From contig DASUZD010000158.1 of assembly GCA_036377055.1 (NCBI GenBank), positions 1 to 10,862 on the forward strand: a stretch of 10,862 nucleotides of DNA. Direction: 5' to 3'. The notes below the pieces were generated by a model. It was not told the DNA's origin. It did not search any database and worked only from the letters and a program-made list of their open reading frames with translations. The stretch is from DASUZD01 sp036377055. Its GTDB lineage: Bacteria > Actinomycetota > Thermoleophilia > Gaiellales > Gaiellaceae. This document shows positions 4,743 through 10,750 of this stretch, in pieces. The translations under genes and the position numbers were made by a program. The stretch's first letter is position 1; each line of letters starts with the position of its first letter.

Positions 4743-7361
4743 ATGCCGCGTGGGCCGGACGACGCCGCGATCGAGGCACAGTTCGCGGGCGAGCAAGTCA
4801 CGACGGTCGAGCCGGAGGGAGAGCCGCCGCCGCGGCCCGAGGGCGGCAAGCCGCTCCTCCGCCTGCTGGAGCTCCTGGGGAGCATTGGATATGCGGACGC
4901 CGCGGCGGAAGCGATCGACCTCGCGGTCGGACCCGAGTCGCGGGACGAGTATCGGGCGCGACTGGAGGCGTACGCCGCGCTACCTCCGGCTGCGCTCGCG
5001 GACGGGGGCGGAGGAGGCTCCTCGTCCGGCGCGAAGGCGCGGAAGAGCGCGGACGAGGGTGCAGTCGCGACCAGCGCCGAGGACCTCGCGCAGGCGCATC
5101 TCGACGCGGCGGAGCAGCTCGGGCCGCCCACGCCGACGGGGCCGCAGTGGCAGTCGCTCGGGCCGTGGACGATCCCGAACGGGCAGACGTACGGCGCGAG
5201 CCGCGTGAACGTGTCGGGCCGAATCGCGGCGATCGCGGTCGACCCGTCGAATCCGGCGCACGTCCTCGCCGGCGCGGCGAACGGCGGCGTCTGGGAGAGC
5301 TTCGACCGCGGCGGGAGCTGGGCGCCTCGCACGGACTACGCCGCGACGCTCACCGTCGGCGCGATCGCCTTCGACCGCACGAACCCGCGCACCGTCTACT
5401 GCGGCCTCGGCGAAGGCAACTGGTGGTTCTTCCTCGGCGCGGGCATCCTCCGCTCGAGCGACGGAGGCGCGAGCTGGTCGACGCTCTGCACCGCGCCGTT
5501 CGTCGGACAGGGCTTCTACGACCTGGCCGTCGATCCCTCGGACGGGACCCGCCTGTACGCAGCGACGACGGGCGGCCTCTACGTCTCGAGCGACGGCGGA
5601 GTCACGTGGACGCAGCGCCGCGCGGTGCGGACGTACTCGATCCAGATCACACCGCCCGGCGGCGGGGGCGCCGAGGTCCTCGCCGCCTGCGCGGACGGCC
5701 TCTGGCGTTCGATGAACCGCGGCAACAACTGGAACACCGTCGCCCTTCCGGGCGCGCCCGCCAACGGCTTCAACCGGATCGCGGTCGCGATCGCGCCGTC
5801 CGACCCGACGGTCGCGTACGCGTGGGCCGCGGGCCAGAACCCGGCCACGCCGTACCTGTGGCGCCGCGCCGGCGGGAACTGGACGCTCCAGCCAACCGTG
5901 CCGGGCGTCAACACGAACCAGTCCTGGTACGACTGGTTCGTCGGCGTCTCGCCCGACAATGCGAACCAGGTCTACTGCGGCGCGATCAGCGTCCACCGCG
6001 GAGACCTCGCGGGCACGACGTGGACGTGGCGGGACATCGCGTCGAAGCCGTCTGGCGACTCGATCCACCCCGACTCGCACGCGATCGCTTTCGAGCCGGG
6101 CAACGCGAACACGATCTACGTCGGGAACGACGGCGGGCTCTTCCGGTCGCCCGACCGCGGGATCACGTGGCAGCACTGCAACAACGGGCTCGTGATCACC
6201 GAGTTCGAGTACATCGCCCAGAACTACGGCTCGTCGCGGTGGCTGATCGGCGGGACGCAGGACAACGGCACCGAGCGCTGGACGGGCTCGCAGGTCTGGG
6301 ACCACGTCGCGGACGGCGACGGCGGCGACTGCGGCGTGAACCGGACGACGCCCTCGACCGTGTTCCACACCTTCTTCGGGATGAGCCCGCAGGTCTCGAC
6401 GTCGAGCGGCGACCCGCCTTGGGCCAACATCTTTCCGCCGCTCCCACCCGGCGAGGCCCAGCCGTTCTACCCGCCGTTCGAGTGCAGCTCGACGAACGGG
6501 GACACGATCGCGATCGGCGGCGCTGCGCTCTACGTGTCCCGCAATAGCGGAGGCGCGTGGACGAGGGTCGCCTTCCCGAGCAACGGCACTGCGGCCGCGC
6601 TCTACGTTCCGACCGCCGACGTCGTCTACGTCGGCCTGTTCGACGGCCGCATCCTCCGCACTACGTGGGATGGGGCGTCGTGGGGAGCGCTGACGGCGCT
6701 GACGACGCCGCGTGCAGCGGCGGTCAGCGACATCGTGGTCGACCCGAACAACGCCTCCCGGATCTGGGTGACGTACGGCCAGCTCTGGATCGCCGGGACC
6801 GGACGCGTGTACCGGTCCGACGACGCGGGCACGACGTGGACGGACTGCACGGCCGGGCTCCCGAACGTGGCGATCAACGCGATCGAGGTCGACCCGTGGA
6901 ACGGCAACCGCGCCTGGGTCGGCGCGGCGCTCGGCGTCTACGAGACGACGAACGCAGGCGCCAGCTGGGCGCCCTTCGCCGCAAGCCTGCCGAACGCGTG
7001 GGTCGGCGACCTCGTCTTCCACCCGCACGCGCGCGTCCTACGCGCCGGGACGCGGAACCGCGGGGTCTGGCAGATCCCGGTCGACGGCTGGATCACGCAG
7101 CCGATCTGCGGTCGCCAGTGGTCGGGGACCCTGAGCCCGAACCAAACCCAGCTCTGGTTCACGTGGGGCTGGCCCGCGACGTGGCACGTCTTCTGGACGA
7201 TCATGCCGACGACGCCGCAGGTCGGCGTGCCGGCGGTCACGTGGAACGTCCAGATGGAACGCGCCAGCGCGGAATACGTGACCTACTGGATCACGGTCCA
7301 GAACGTCTCGGGCGCGAACGTGAACTTCGACGGCCGCTTCTGCATCCTCAGCCGCTACTGA
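4743..7361 (+). CDS. Asp-box (BNR/sortilin-like) beta-propeller protein with Trp-rich C-terminal domain
   Basis: An 872-aa protein. Residues 1-125 form a charged, partly helical leader (LLRLLELLGSIGYADAA, 38-54) ending in a Gly/Ser linker (88-95). Residues about 135-780 are a beta-propeller with Asp-box motifs (S/T-x-D/N-x-G-x-x-W) at 186, 238, 282, 323, 469, 599, 692 and 735, plus a weaker one near 640. Many are preceded by AIAVDPSNPAHVLAG-type strands as in sialidase/VPS10/GH74-like propellers. Residues 792-872 are a separate Trp-rich domain that recurs as the next gene. I see no Sec signal peptide, lipobox or transmembrane helix, so location is unclear; ten cysteines are scattered through it. 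No sialidase catalytic set (Arg triad, Tyr/Glu) is evident, so a binding or scaffold role is more likely than hydrolysis. Start ATG has GAAGGAG five bases upstream. Confidence 0.92.
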   Translation: MPRGPDDAAIEAQFAGEQVTTVEPEGEPPPRPEGGKPLLRLLELLGSIGYADAAAEAIDLAVGPESRDEYRARLEAYAALPPAALADGGGGGSSSGAKARKSADEGAVATSAEDLAQAHLDAAEQLGPPTPTGPQWQSLGPWTIPNGQTYGASRVNVSGRIAAIAVDPSNPAHVLAGAANGGVWESFDRGGSWAPRTDYAATLTVGAIAFDRTNPRTVYCGLGEGNWWFFLGAGILRSSDGGASWSTLCTAPFVGQGFYDLAVDPSDGTRLYAATTGGLYVSSDGGVTWTQRRAVRTYSIQITPPGGGGAEVLAACADGLWRSMNRGNNWNTVALPGAPANGFNRIAVAIAPSDPTVAYAWAAGQNPATPYLWRRAGGNWTLQPTVPGVNTNQSWYDWFVGVSPDNANQVYCGAISVHRGDLAGTTWTWRDIASKPSGDSIHPDSHAIAFEPGNANTIYVGNDGGLFRSPDRGITWQHCNNGLVITEFEYIAQNYGSSRWLIGGTQDNGTERWTGSQVWDHVADGDGGDCGVNRTTPSTVFHTFFGMSPQVSTSSGDPPWANIFPPLPPGEAQPFYPPFECSSTNGDTIAIGGAALYVSRNSGGAWTRVAFPSNGTAAALYVPTADVVYVGLFDGRILRTTWDGASWGALTALTTPRAAAVSDIVVDPNNASRIWVTYGQLWIAGTGRVYRSDDAGTTWTDCTAGLPNVAINAIEVDPWNGNRAWVGAALGVYETTNAGASWAPFAASLPNAWVGDLVFHPHARVLRAGTRNRGVWQIPVDGWITQPICGRQWSGTLSPNQTQLWFTWGWPATWHVFWTIMPTTPQVGVPAVTWNVQMERASAEYVTYWITVQNVSGANVNFDGRFCILSRY
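7116..7352 (+). other. C-terminal Trp-rich domain of the propeller protein, paralogous to the next gene
   Basis: Residues 792-870 of the 872-aa protein align without a gap to residues 6-84 of the 84-aa product (bases 7396-7632). By hand count about 43 of 79 positions are identical. The core WFTWGWPA is shared exactly, followed by WHV, ERAS, VTYWITV and GRF. Eight tryptophans are conserved. Alternating hydrophobic residues near the end suggest a small beta-sandwich. I cannot name the family. Confidence 0.85.
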
Positions 7362-7380
7362 TCGAGAAAGGAGACCCACG

Positions 7381-7635
7381 ATGTGGACAGGCGTGCAGTG
7401 GACCGGGACGATCACCGCGGGACAAAGCCATGACTGGTTCACCTGGGGCTGGCCGGCGTCCTGGCACGTCGTCTGGTACATGATGCCGGTCACGCCGCGG
7501 ATCGGCTCGCCCGAGCTCGGCTGGAAGGTCACCGTCGAGCGCGCCAGCGACACGTCGGTCACCTACTGGATCACGGTGACGAATCTCGCCGCGATCGACG
7601 TCACCTTCGAGGGGCGCTTCGCCGTCCTCGCGTAG
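7381..7635 (+). CDS. Stand-alone Trp-rich domain protein (84 aa)
   Basis: Start ATG 7381 has a strong AAAGGAGA site and lies 19 bases after the propeller stop, so co-transcription is likely. The 84-aa product is essentially one domain, equivalent to the C-terminus of the upstream protein. It has nine tryptophans (residues 2, 7, 19, 22, 24, 28, 32, 48, 63), an exceptional fraction (about 11%), clustered in DWFTWGWPASWHVVW (18-32). There is no cysteine, signal peptide or membrane helix; the C-terminal half (VTYWITVTNL ... VTFEGRFAVL) has the look of paired beta-strands. Such a free domain could assemble with the fused copy, bind the same ligand, or act as a competing subunit. Those are inferences; the duplication is read directly from the sequence. 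Confidence 0.87.
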   Translation: MWTGVQWTGTITAGQSHDWFTWGWPASWHVVWYMMPVTPRIGSPELGWKVTVERASDTSVTYWITVTNLAAIDVTFEGRFAVLA

Positions 7636-7650
7636 CGAAAGGAGGCTCAG

Positions 7651-7956
7651 ATGGAGATCTCGATCAAGATCGACGGCGCCGAGGCCGGGGCGGTCTCGAC
7701 GTCCTCGGGAGCCGGCGCGACGCCAGAGGCGGCGACGGGCGCCGCTCCGCCGCCGGAGGTCGCAGCGACCGCAGCCGCCACCGGCGCGTCCAACGCTGGA
7801 CAGGCGCGCATCCCGCAGGGGATGATCCCGGGGGCGTCCGCTCCGAGCGCGGCGCCCAGCGTCGGGTCGGGCGGCGGCACCGGCACGTCCGCAGGCGCCG
7901 CTCCTGGCTTCACGCAGGATGCCCCGCAGGTCGTCGTGGAGGAGGGAGGGCAGTGA
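7651..7956 (+). CDS. Ala/Gly/Pro/Ser-rich small protein of unknown function (101 aa)
   Basis: ATG 7651 follows a near-perfect AAAGGAGG site and lies 15 bases after the preceding stop. The product starts with a short strand-like segment (MEISIKIDGAE), continues as a low-complexity Ala/Gly/Ser/Thr/Pro region to about residue 90, and ends in a short hydrophobic-acidic tail (QVVVEEGGQ). PPPEVAATAAATGASNAG (33-50) may be a helical island. It has no Cys, no Trp and no membrane segment. Biased composition makes homology calls unreliable and could raise the suspicion of a chance ORF, but the excellent ribosome-binding site and the stop/start overlap with the next gene (GTGA, 7953-7956) support a real gene. 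Function unknown; perhaps a flexible spacer, carrier or substrate peptide of the cluster. Confidence 0.72.
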   Translation: MEISIKIDGAEAGAVSTSSGAGATPEAATGAAPPPEVAATAAATGASNAGQARIPQGMIPGASAPSAAPSVGSGGGTGTSAGAAPGFTQDAPQVVVEEGGQ

Positions 7957-8189
7957 AGATGACACCGCGAATCCGGTTCTGGGCCGAGGCGGGAACGGCG
8001 GCGCTCAGCGGCTTCCTGTGCGTGCTGACGCTCGTCTGGCGCGACTGGCTCGAGGCGATCGTCCGGGTGAGCCCGGACAACCACGACGGGTCCGTCGAGT
8101 GGCTGATCGTCGCAGCGCTGCTCGCGGTCGCGGCCGCGGCCGGCGTGGCCGCGCGCAGCGAGTGGCGACGCCACGCGCTCAGGGCGTAG
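7953..8189 (+). CDS. Small two-helix membrane protein of unknown function (78 aa)
   Basis: The start is ambiguous: GTG 7953 overlaps the previous stop as GTGA, with GGAGG (7941-7945) seven bases upstream, while ATG 7959 two codons later is also well placed behind the GGAGGGAGGG tract (7941-7950). The product has two hydrophobic segments, about residues 11-29 (WAEAGTAALSGFLCVLTLVW region) and 50-67 (LIVAALLAVAAAAGVAA). They are joined by a polar loop, RDWLEAIVRVSPDNHDGSVE, and followed by a basic end (RSEWRRHALR). The Arg-rich ends and acidic loop suggest both termini are cytoplasmic with the loop outside, by the positive-inside rule. Last gene of the cluster; it may anchor or export the upstream proteins, which is inference only. 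Confidence 0.78.
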   Translation: MKMTPRIRFWAEAGTAALSGFLCVLTLVWRDWLEAIVRVSPDNHDGSVEWLIVAALLAVAAAAGVAARSEWRRHALRA

Positions 8190-8195
8190 CCGAAT

Positions 8196-8210
8196 CCGCG
8201 GATCCCGCGG
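8196..8210. repeat. GC hairpin CCGCGG-ATC-CCGCGG between two genes
   Basis: Two CCGCGG hexamers separated by ATC form a 6-bp stem with a 3-base loop, 6 bases after the stop of the 78-aa gene. No T-tract follows, so it is not a classical intrinsic terminator. It may be an mRNA 3' structure separating the upstream cluster from the next gene, or chance in GC-rich sequence. Confidence 0.4.
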
Positions 8211-8238
8211 TCGCGGCCTGAGCGACCGCCGTCCCGGC

Positions 8239-9150
8239 GTGCCTGAAGGCGCGCCGCTGCCGCTCGAGATCTGGCTCGTCTGGCTCCTGTTCGTCCTCGA
8301 CGCCGTCGCGATCCTCGTCACGTACTCGCGGATGCCGGCGCGCGAGCTCTACCACGTCTCGCACAGCGGGCTCGCGGGCGGGCTGAGCCGCGTGCTCGTC
8401 TTCTCGAACTACTCGACGGCGCTCGTGGCGATCGCCGTGCTCGCTGTCGTCGCCGACCGGCGCGCGGAGGCGGTCGTGGCCCTCGTGGGTGTCGTGCTGT
8501 GCGCGGGCGTCTTCTGGCCCGGCGTCGTCGACCAGGCGAATCTCGACGCGAAGCCGGCGAACGCGCTGGCCGGAGTTGGAGTGCTCATCGCGCTCGTGCT
8601 CTCACTGCTGAGGGTGGGCCGGCCGCGGTGGGCGGAGGGGCAGAGCGGCGATCGCGCGCGTGTGGTCGTCGCTGCGGCTGCGATTGCGTTCGGCCTTCCG
8701 TGGATCGCCGCTGAGCTCGGCTTCTTCCTCGACGGCGTGCCACTGTTGGGCTGGTTGTTCGAGACCGGCAAGCACCTCCCCACGACTGCCGCTCCGCCGG
8801 CCGTGCACCACGGCCACCACCACGGCATGGATGGCGTGCTGCTGCTCGTCAGCGCGGTGCTGATCTCACGGGTGGCGCCGTCCGTTCGGCGAGGGTGGCT
8901 CCGTTCAGCGCTCGGCGCGTACCTCGCGCTGATGGCCTGCTACGGGACAGCAAACCTCGCGAACGACTTCTGGGGTGAGCAGGTCTGGAAGCGAGGCTGG
9001 ACGAGCTGGCGGATCCCTGGCGTGCTGCGCCCGTCGCTGAGTGTGGCGTGGGGCGTGATCGTGCTCGGGACGGTGGCGCTCTATGCGCTCGCGGTCTGGT
9101 GGAACGGGCGGAGGGTCGAGGCCGCGCCGGCGAGCGCCCAGACGCAGTAG
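8239..9150 (+). CDS. Polytopic membrane protein of unknown function with His-rich loop
   Basis: A 303-aa hydrophobic protein with about seven or eight predicted membrane segments (roughly residues 10-28, 52-71, 78-96, 107-124, 141-158, 198-211, 220-240, 268-288). The GTG start at 8239 keeps the first segment (LEIWLVWLLFVLDAVAILV); no good ribosome-binding site is visible, and 49 bases separate it from the preceding gene, so it may be a separate unit. Other conserved-looking stretches are SRMPARELYHVSHSGLAGG (30-48), WPGVVDQANLDAKPANALAG (93-112), ELGFFLDGVPLLGWLFETGK and ANLANDFWGEQVWKRGWTSW. A loop around residues 188-198 holds AVHHGHHHGMD, with His190, 191 and 193-195, a possible metal site. 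I do not recognise a characterised family. Its 3' end overlaps the convergent gene. Confidence 0.85.
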   Translation: MPEGAPLPLEIWLVWLLFVLDAVAILVTYSRMPARELYHVSHSGLAGGLSRVLVFSNYSTALVAIAVLAVVADRRAEAVVALVGVVLCAGVFWPGVVDQANLDAKPANALAGVGVLIALVLSLLRVGRPRWAEGQSGDRARVVVAAAAIAFGLPWIAAELGFFLDGVPLLGWLFETGKHLPTTAAPPAVHHGHHHGMDGVLLLVSAVLISRVAPSVRRGWLRSALGAYLALMACYGTANLANDFWGEQVWKRGWTSWRIPGVLRPSLSVAWGVIVLGTVALYALAVWWNGRRVEAAPASAQTQ

Positions 9151-10526
9151 GCGACCCACGGATCGCCGATCACGTCGGTCTGGACCGCGAGGGCGAGGAT
9201 CGCGGCGAAGGCTGCGGAGACGCACGCGCGCCAGCGGTCGTCGAAGCCGCCTCGCGTGAGGCGCGCCAGCAGCGCGAAGTTCCATGCGAGCCAGAGAAGC
9301 GCACCGGCGACGCCGAGCTCGACGCCCAGCTCCGTGTAGTTGGACTCGCCCGCCTTCAGCGCGGTGTTCGTGCGGGAGGCGGTCTGGCCGACGTTGCCGA
9401 GCCCGTATCCCTGCGGGTGGTGCGTCATGGTGCGGACACCGTCCTTCAGGCTCCGCCAGTGCTCGCGGAGCGACGGCTCGTTCGGGCTCACCGCGGTGAA
9501 CGAGGTCGGGCCGCTCGCGATCCGGTGCTGGTAGGCGATGTCGACCTTCGTGAACCGGCCGGTCGGGCCGACCTTGGGGAAGACGTGCGCCCAGGCGACG
9601 GCGACGGCGACCACCACGACGGCCACGCCGAGCTCGAGCAGTCGGCGCCTGAGGAGTGCCAGCACGACGAGGCCCGCCGCCAGCGCGACGAGTGACGACC
9701 GCGAGAACGTCCAGAGCAGTCCCGCGAACGCCACGGCGCCGAGGACGGCCTTGGCGGCGCGGCGGCGAAGCGCGTCGGCGACGAGCAACGCCACGACGAA
9801 GAGGTAACCGCTCGCGAGCGGGCTCAAGAAGCTCGACACGAGCCGCCGGATGAACGGCTTGTCGCCGCCGACGTTGTAGATGAAGTTCTCGGGCAGCCCG
9901 TAGACGCCGTCGCCGGGCTCGAGCCTACGGCCGGTCCCGTGGTAGTCGTAGCCGAGATGGCGGTGGAAGTAGTCGATCACGCCGTTCCCGCGCCACCACC
10001 CGATCGGAACCGCGTAGACCTCGATCAATCCGCCGGCTGCGACGATCGCGGCTGTGCCGAGAAGCGTCCACGCGAGCCGTTTGAGCTCCCGGAAGTCCAG
10101 CCGGAGCGAGCGCCCGAGGAAGTAAGCGCCGACCGGGACGAGGTCGTGCCGAAGCGCGAGCGCAACGGCGTGGCGACCGGCCTCGCCGCCGAGCGACGAC
10201 TGCGGGATCAGCGCGTAGATCAGGACGAGCGCGCCGAACGCGACCGCGAGCGCATCCGCGAGCGAGGGCCGAAACGGCAGCCGGCGAGCGCGCCAAGCGT
10301 CGAGCGCCACGCGAACGAGCGCGACCGCGAGCAGAATCTCCTTCCAGGCCGCGATCGCAGTGAGCGTCGACCCACGAACCCCGACCCCGTAGAGCGCCGC
10401 CATGGCCGCGTTGTGCACCGCGAGCCCGACGACGAAGAGGTAGAGCGCGACCACCGGCCGTCGCCAAACGAGCAGGCCCGCGGCCGCGAGGAGCAGCGCG
10501 TACACGCAGAGCTCGACGACCTGCAC
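9081..10526 (-). CDS. O-antigen ligase/polymerase-like membrane protein
   Basis: A 481-aa protein with about ten hydrophobic segments. It has the layout of the WaaL/Wzy (O-antigen ligase) superfamily: several N-terminal helices, WTFSRSSLVALAAGL (272-286) just before the main extracytoplasmic loop, a long polar loop (about 317-395) and a conserved exit, GYGLGNVGQ (373-381) ... ESNYTELGVELGVAG (394-408). Such proteins transfer or polymerise undecaprenyl-linked glycans outside the membrane; in a probable actinobacterium an exopolysaccharide or capsule polymerase is likelier than a lipopolysaccharide ligase. The family's common His-Asn before the loop exit is Ser-Asn here (395-396). Start is GTG 10526 with only a weak GGTTAGG upstream. 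The last 70 bases overlap the convergent membrane gene. No glycosyltransferase genes are in the window, so the substrate cannot be guessed. Confidence 0.88.
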   Translation of the reverse strand: MQVVELCVYALLLAAAGLLVWRRPVVALYLFVVGLAVHNAAMAALYGVGVRGSTLTAIAAWKEILLAVALVRVALDAWRARRLPFRPSLADALAVAFGALVLIYALIPQSSLGGEAGRHAVALALRHDLVPVGAYFLGRSLRLDFRELKRLAWTLLGTAAIVAAGGLIEVYAVPIGWWRGNGVIDYFHRHLGYDYHGTGRRLEPGDGVYGLPENFIYNVGGDKPFIRRLVSSFLSPLASGYLFVVALLVADALRRRAAKAVLGAVAFAGLLWTFSRSSLVALAAGLVVLALLRRRLLELGVAVVVVAVAVAWAHVFPKVGPTGRFTKVDIAYQHRIASGPTSFTAVSPNEPSLREHWRSLKDGVRTMTHHPQGYGLGNVGQTASRTNTALKAGESNYTELGVELGVAGALLWLAWNFALLARLTRGGFDDRWRACVSAAFAAILALAVQTDVIGDPWVAYCVWALAGAASTLRPFHQTASA

Positions 10527-10529
10527 CGG

Positions 10530-10554
10530 CCTAACCTACTGCCGAGGTGTTAGG
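10530..10554. promoter_or_regulatory. Inverted repeat CCTAAC-N13-GTTAGG beside the ligase-like gene start
   Basis: Perfect 6-bp arms at 10530-10535 and 10549-10554 with a 13-base spacer, ending 3 bases upstream of the GTG on the minus strand. The relative AT content is noticeable against the surrounding sequence. The position would suit an operator or a 5'-leader hairpin that covers the weak ribosome-binding site (GGTTAGG). No promoter hexamers can be assigned with confidence. A 6-bp repeat may also be chance. Confidence 0.35.
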
Positions 10555-10592
10555 TCTTAGCGGACTACGAGGAGACAGGTCCCGGCCGGCAG

Positions 10593-10611
10593 TCGGGGTC
10601 TGACCCCGGTT
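10593..10611. repeat. REP-like palindromic repeat, copy 1
   Basis: TCGGGGTCTGACCCCGGTT, with a 15-bp perfect palindrome around a central T (CGGGGTC-T-GACCCCG, 10594-10608). It is identical over 19 bases to the copy at 10693-10711. GGGGTCTGACCCC/GGGGTCAGACCCC palindromes are a recurrent extragenic element in many bacterial genomes. It lies upstream of the ligase-like gene, in the non-coding gap. Confidence 0.8.
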
Positions 10612-10651
10612 CTCAGCGAAACGCGCGCGACTGATCCACAGCGCAGCGGCA

Positions 10652-10675
10652 GGATCGCGGTCTTATGCGCGATCC
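10652..10675. repeat. Hairpin GGATCGCG-N8-CGCGATCC between the two REP-like copies
   Basis: Perfect 8-bp arms at 10652-10659 and 10668-10675 with loop GTCTTATG. It is flanked on both sides by the 15-bp palindromes, so the whole 10594-10708 stretch can fold into three consecutive hairpins in single-stranded DNA or RNA. No T-tract follows on either strand, so a canonical terminator is not supported. Confidence 0.6.
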
Positions 10676-10692
10676 GGATCCGCAGGTGGGAT

Positions 10693-10711
10693 TCGGGGTC
10701 TGACCCCGGTT
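10693..10711. repeat. REP-like palindromic repeat, copy 2
   Basis: Exact second copy of the 19-bp element, in the same orientation and exactly 100 bp from the first (palindrome 10694-10708). It lies about 40 bases beyond the stop of the minus-strand dehydrogenase, where a hairpin could stabilise or end its mRNA. The rest of the 10527-10750 gap shows no open frame I would support. Confidence 0.8.
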
Positions 10712-10750
10712 ACGCGCAGAGCACGCGCCGACGTCACACAGCCGGGCGTC

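Noticed and set aside
2929..4779. 616-codon minus-strand frame antisense to the molybdopterin subunit
   Set aside because: No recognisable motif and Arg/Asp/Val-rich mirror composition; explained by absence of stops in GC-rich antisense DNA.
5002..5034. Gly/Ser linker (GGGGGSSSG) as a sign of an artificial fusion
   Set aside because: Codon use matches the surrounding gene and such linkers occur naturally between domains; the flanks are continuous host-like sequence.
4980..7028. 682-codon minus-strand frame antisense to the propeller gene
   Set aside because: Mirror-frame composition with no domain signature; the plus-strand frame shows repeated Asp-boxes and a good ribosome-binding site.
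4743..7361. Sialidase/neuraminidase function for the Asp-box protein
   Set aside because: Asp-boxes are structural and occur in many propellers; the sialidase Arg triad, catalytic Asp and Tyr/Glu pair are not recognisable here.
8796..8830. His-rich HHGHHHG stretch as an engineered affinity tag
   Set aside because: It is internal in a natural-looking membrane protein and has GC-rich host codons; nothing suggests a construct.
9048..9695. Plus-strand 215-codon frame antisense to the ligase-like gene
   Set aside because: Arg/Glu/Asp-rich shadow translation; the minus strand encodes a coherent multi-helix protein through the same bases.
10593..10711. Possible CRISPR repeats
   Set aside because: Only two copies, palindromic 19-mer, no further units, spacer of 81 bp containing its own hairpin, and no cas genes; a REP-like element fits better.
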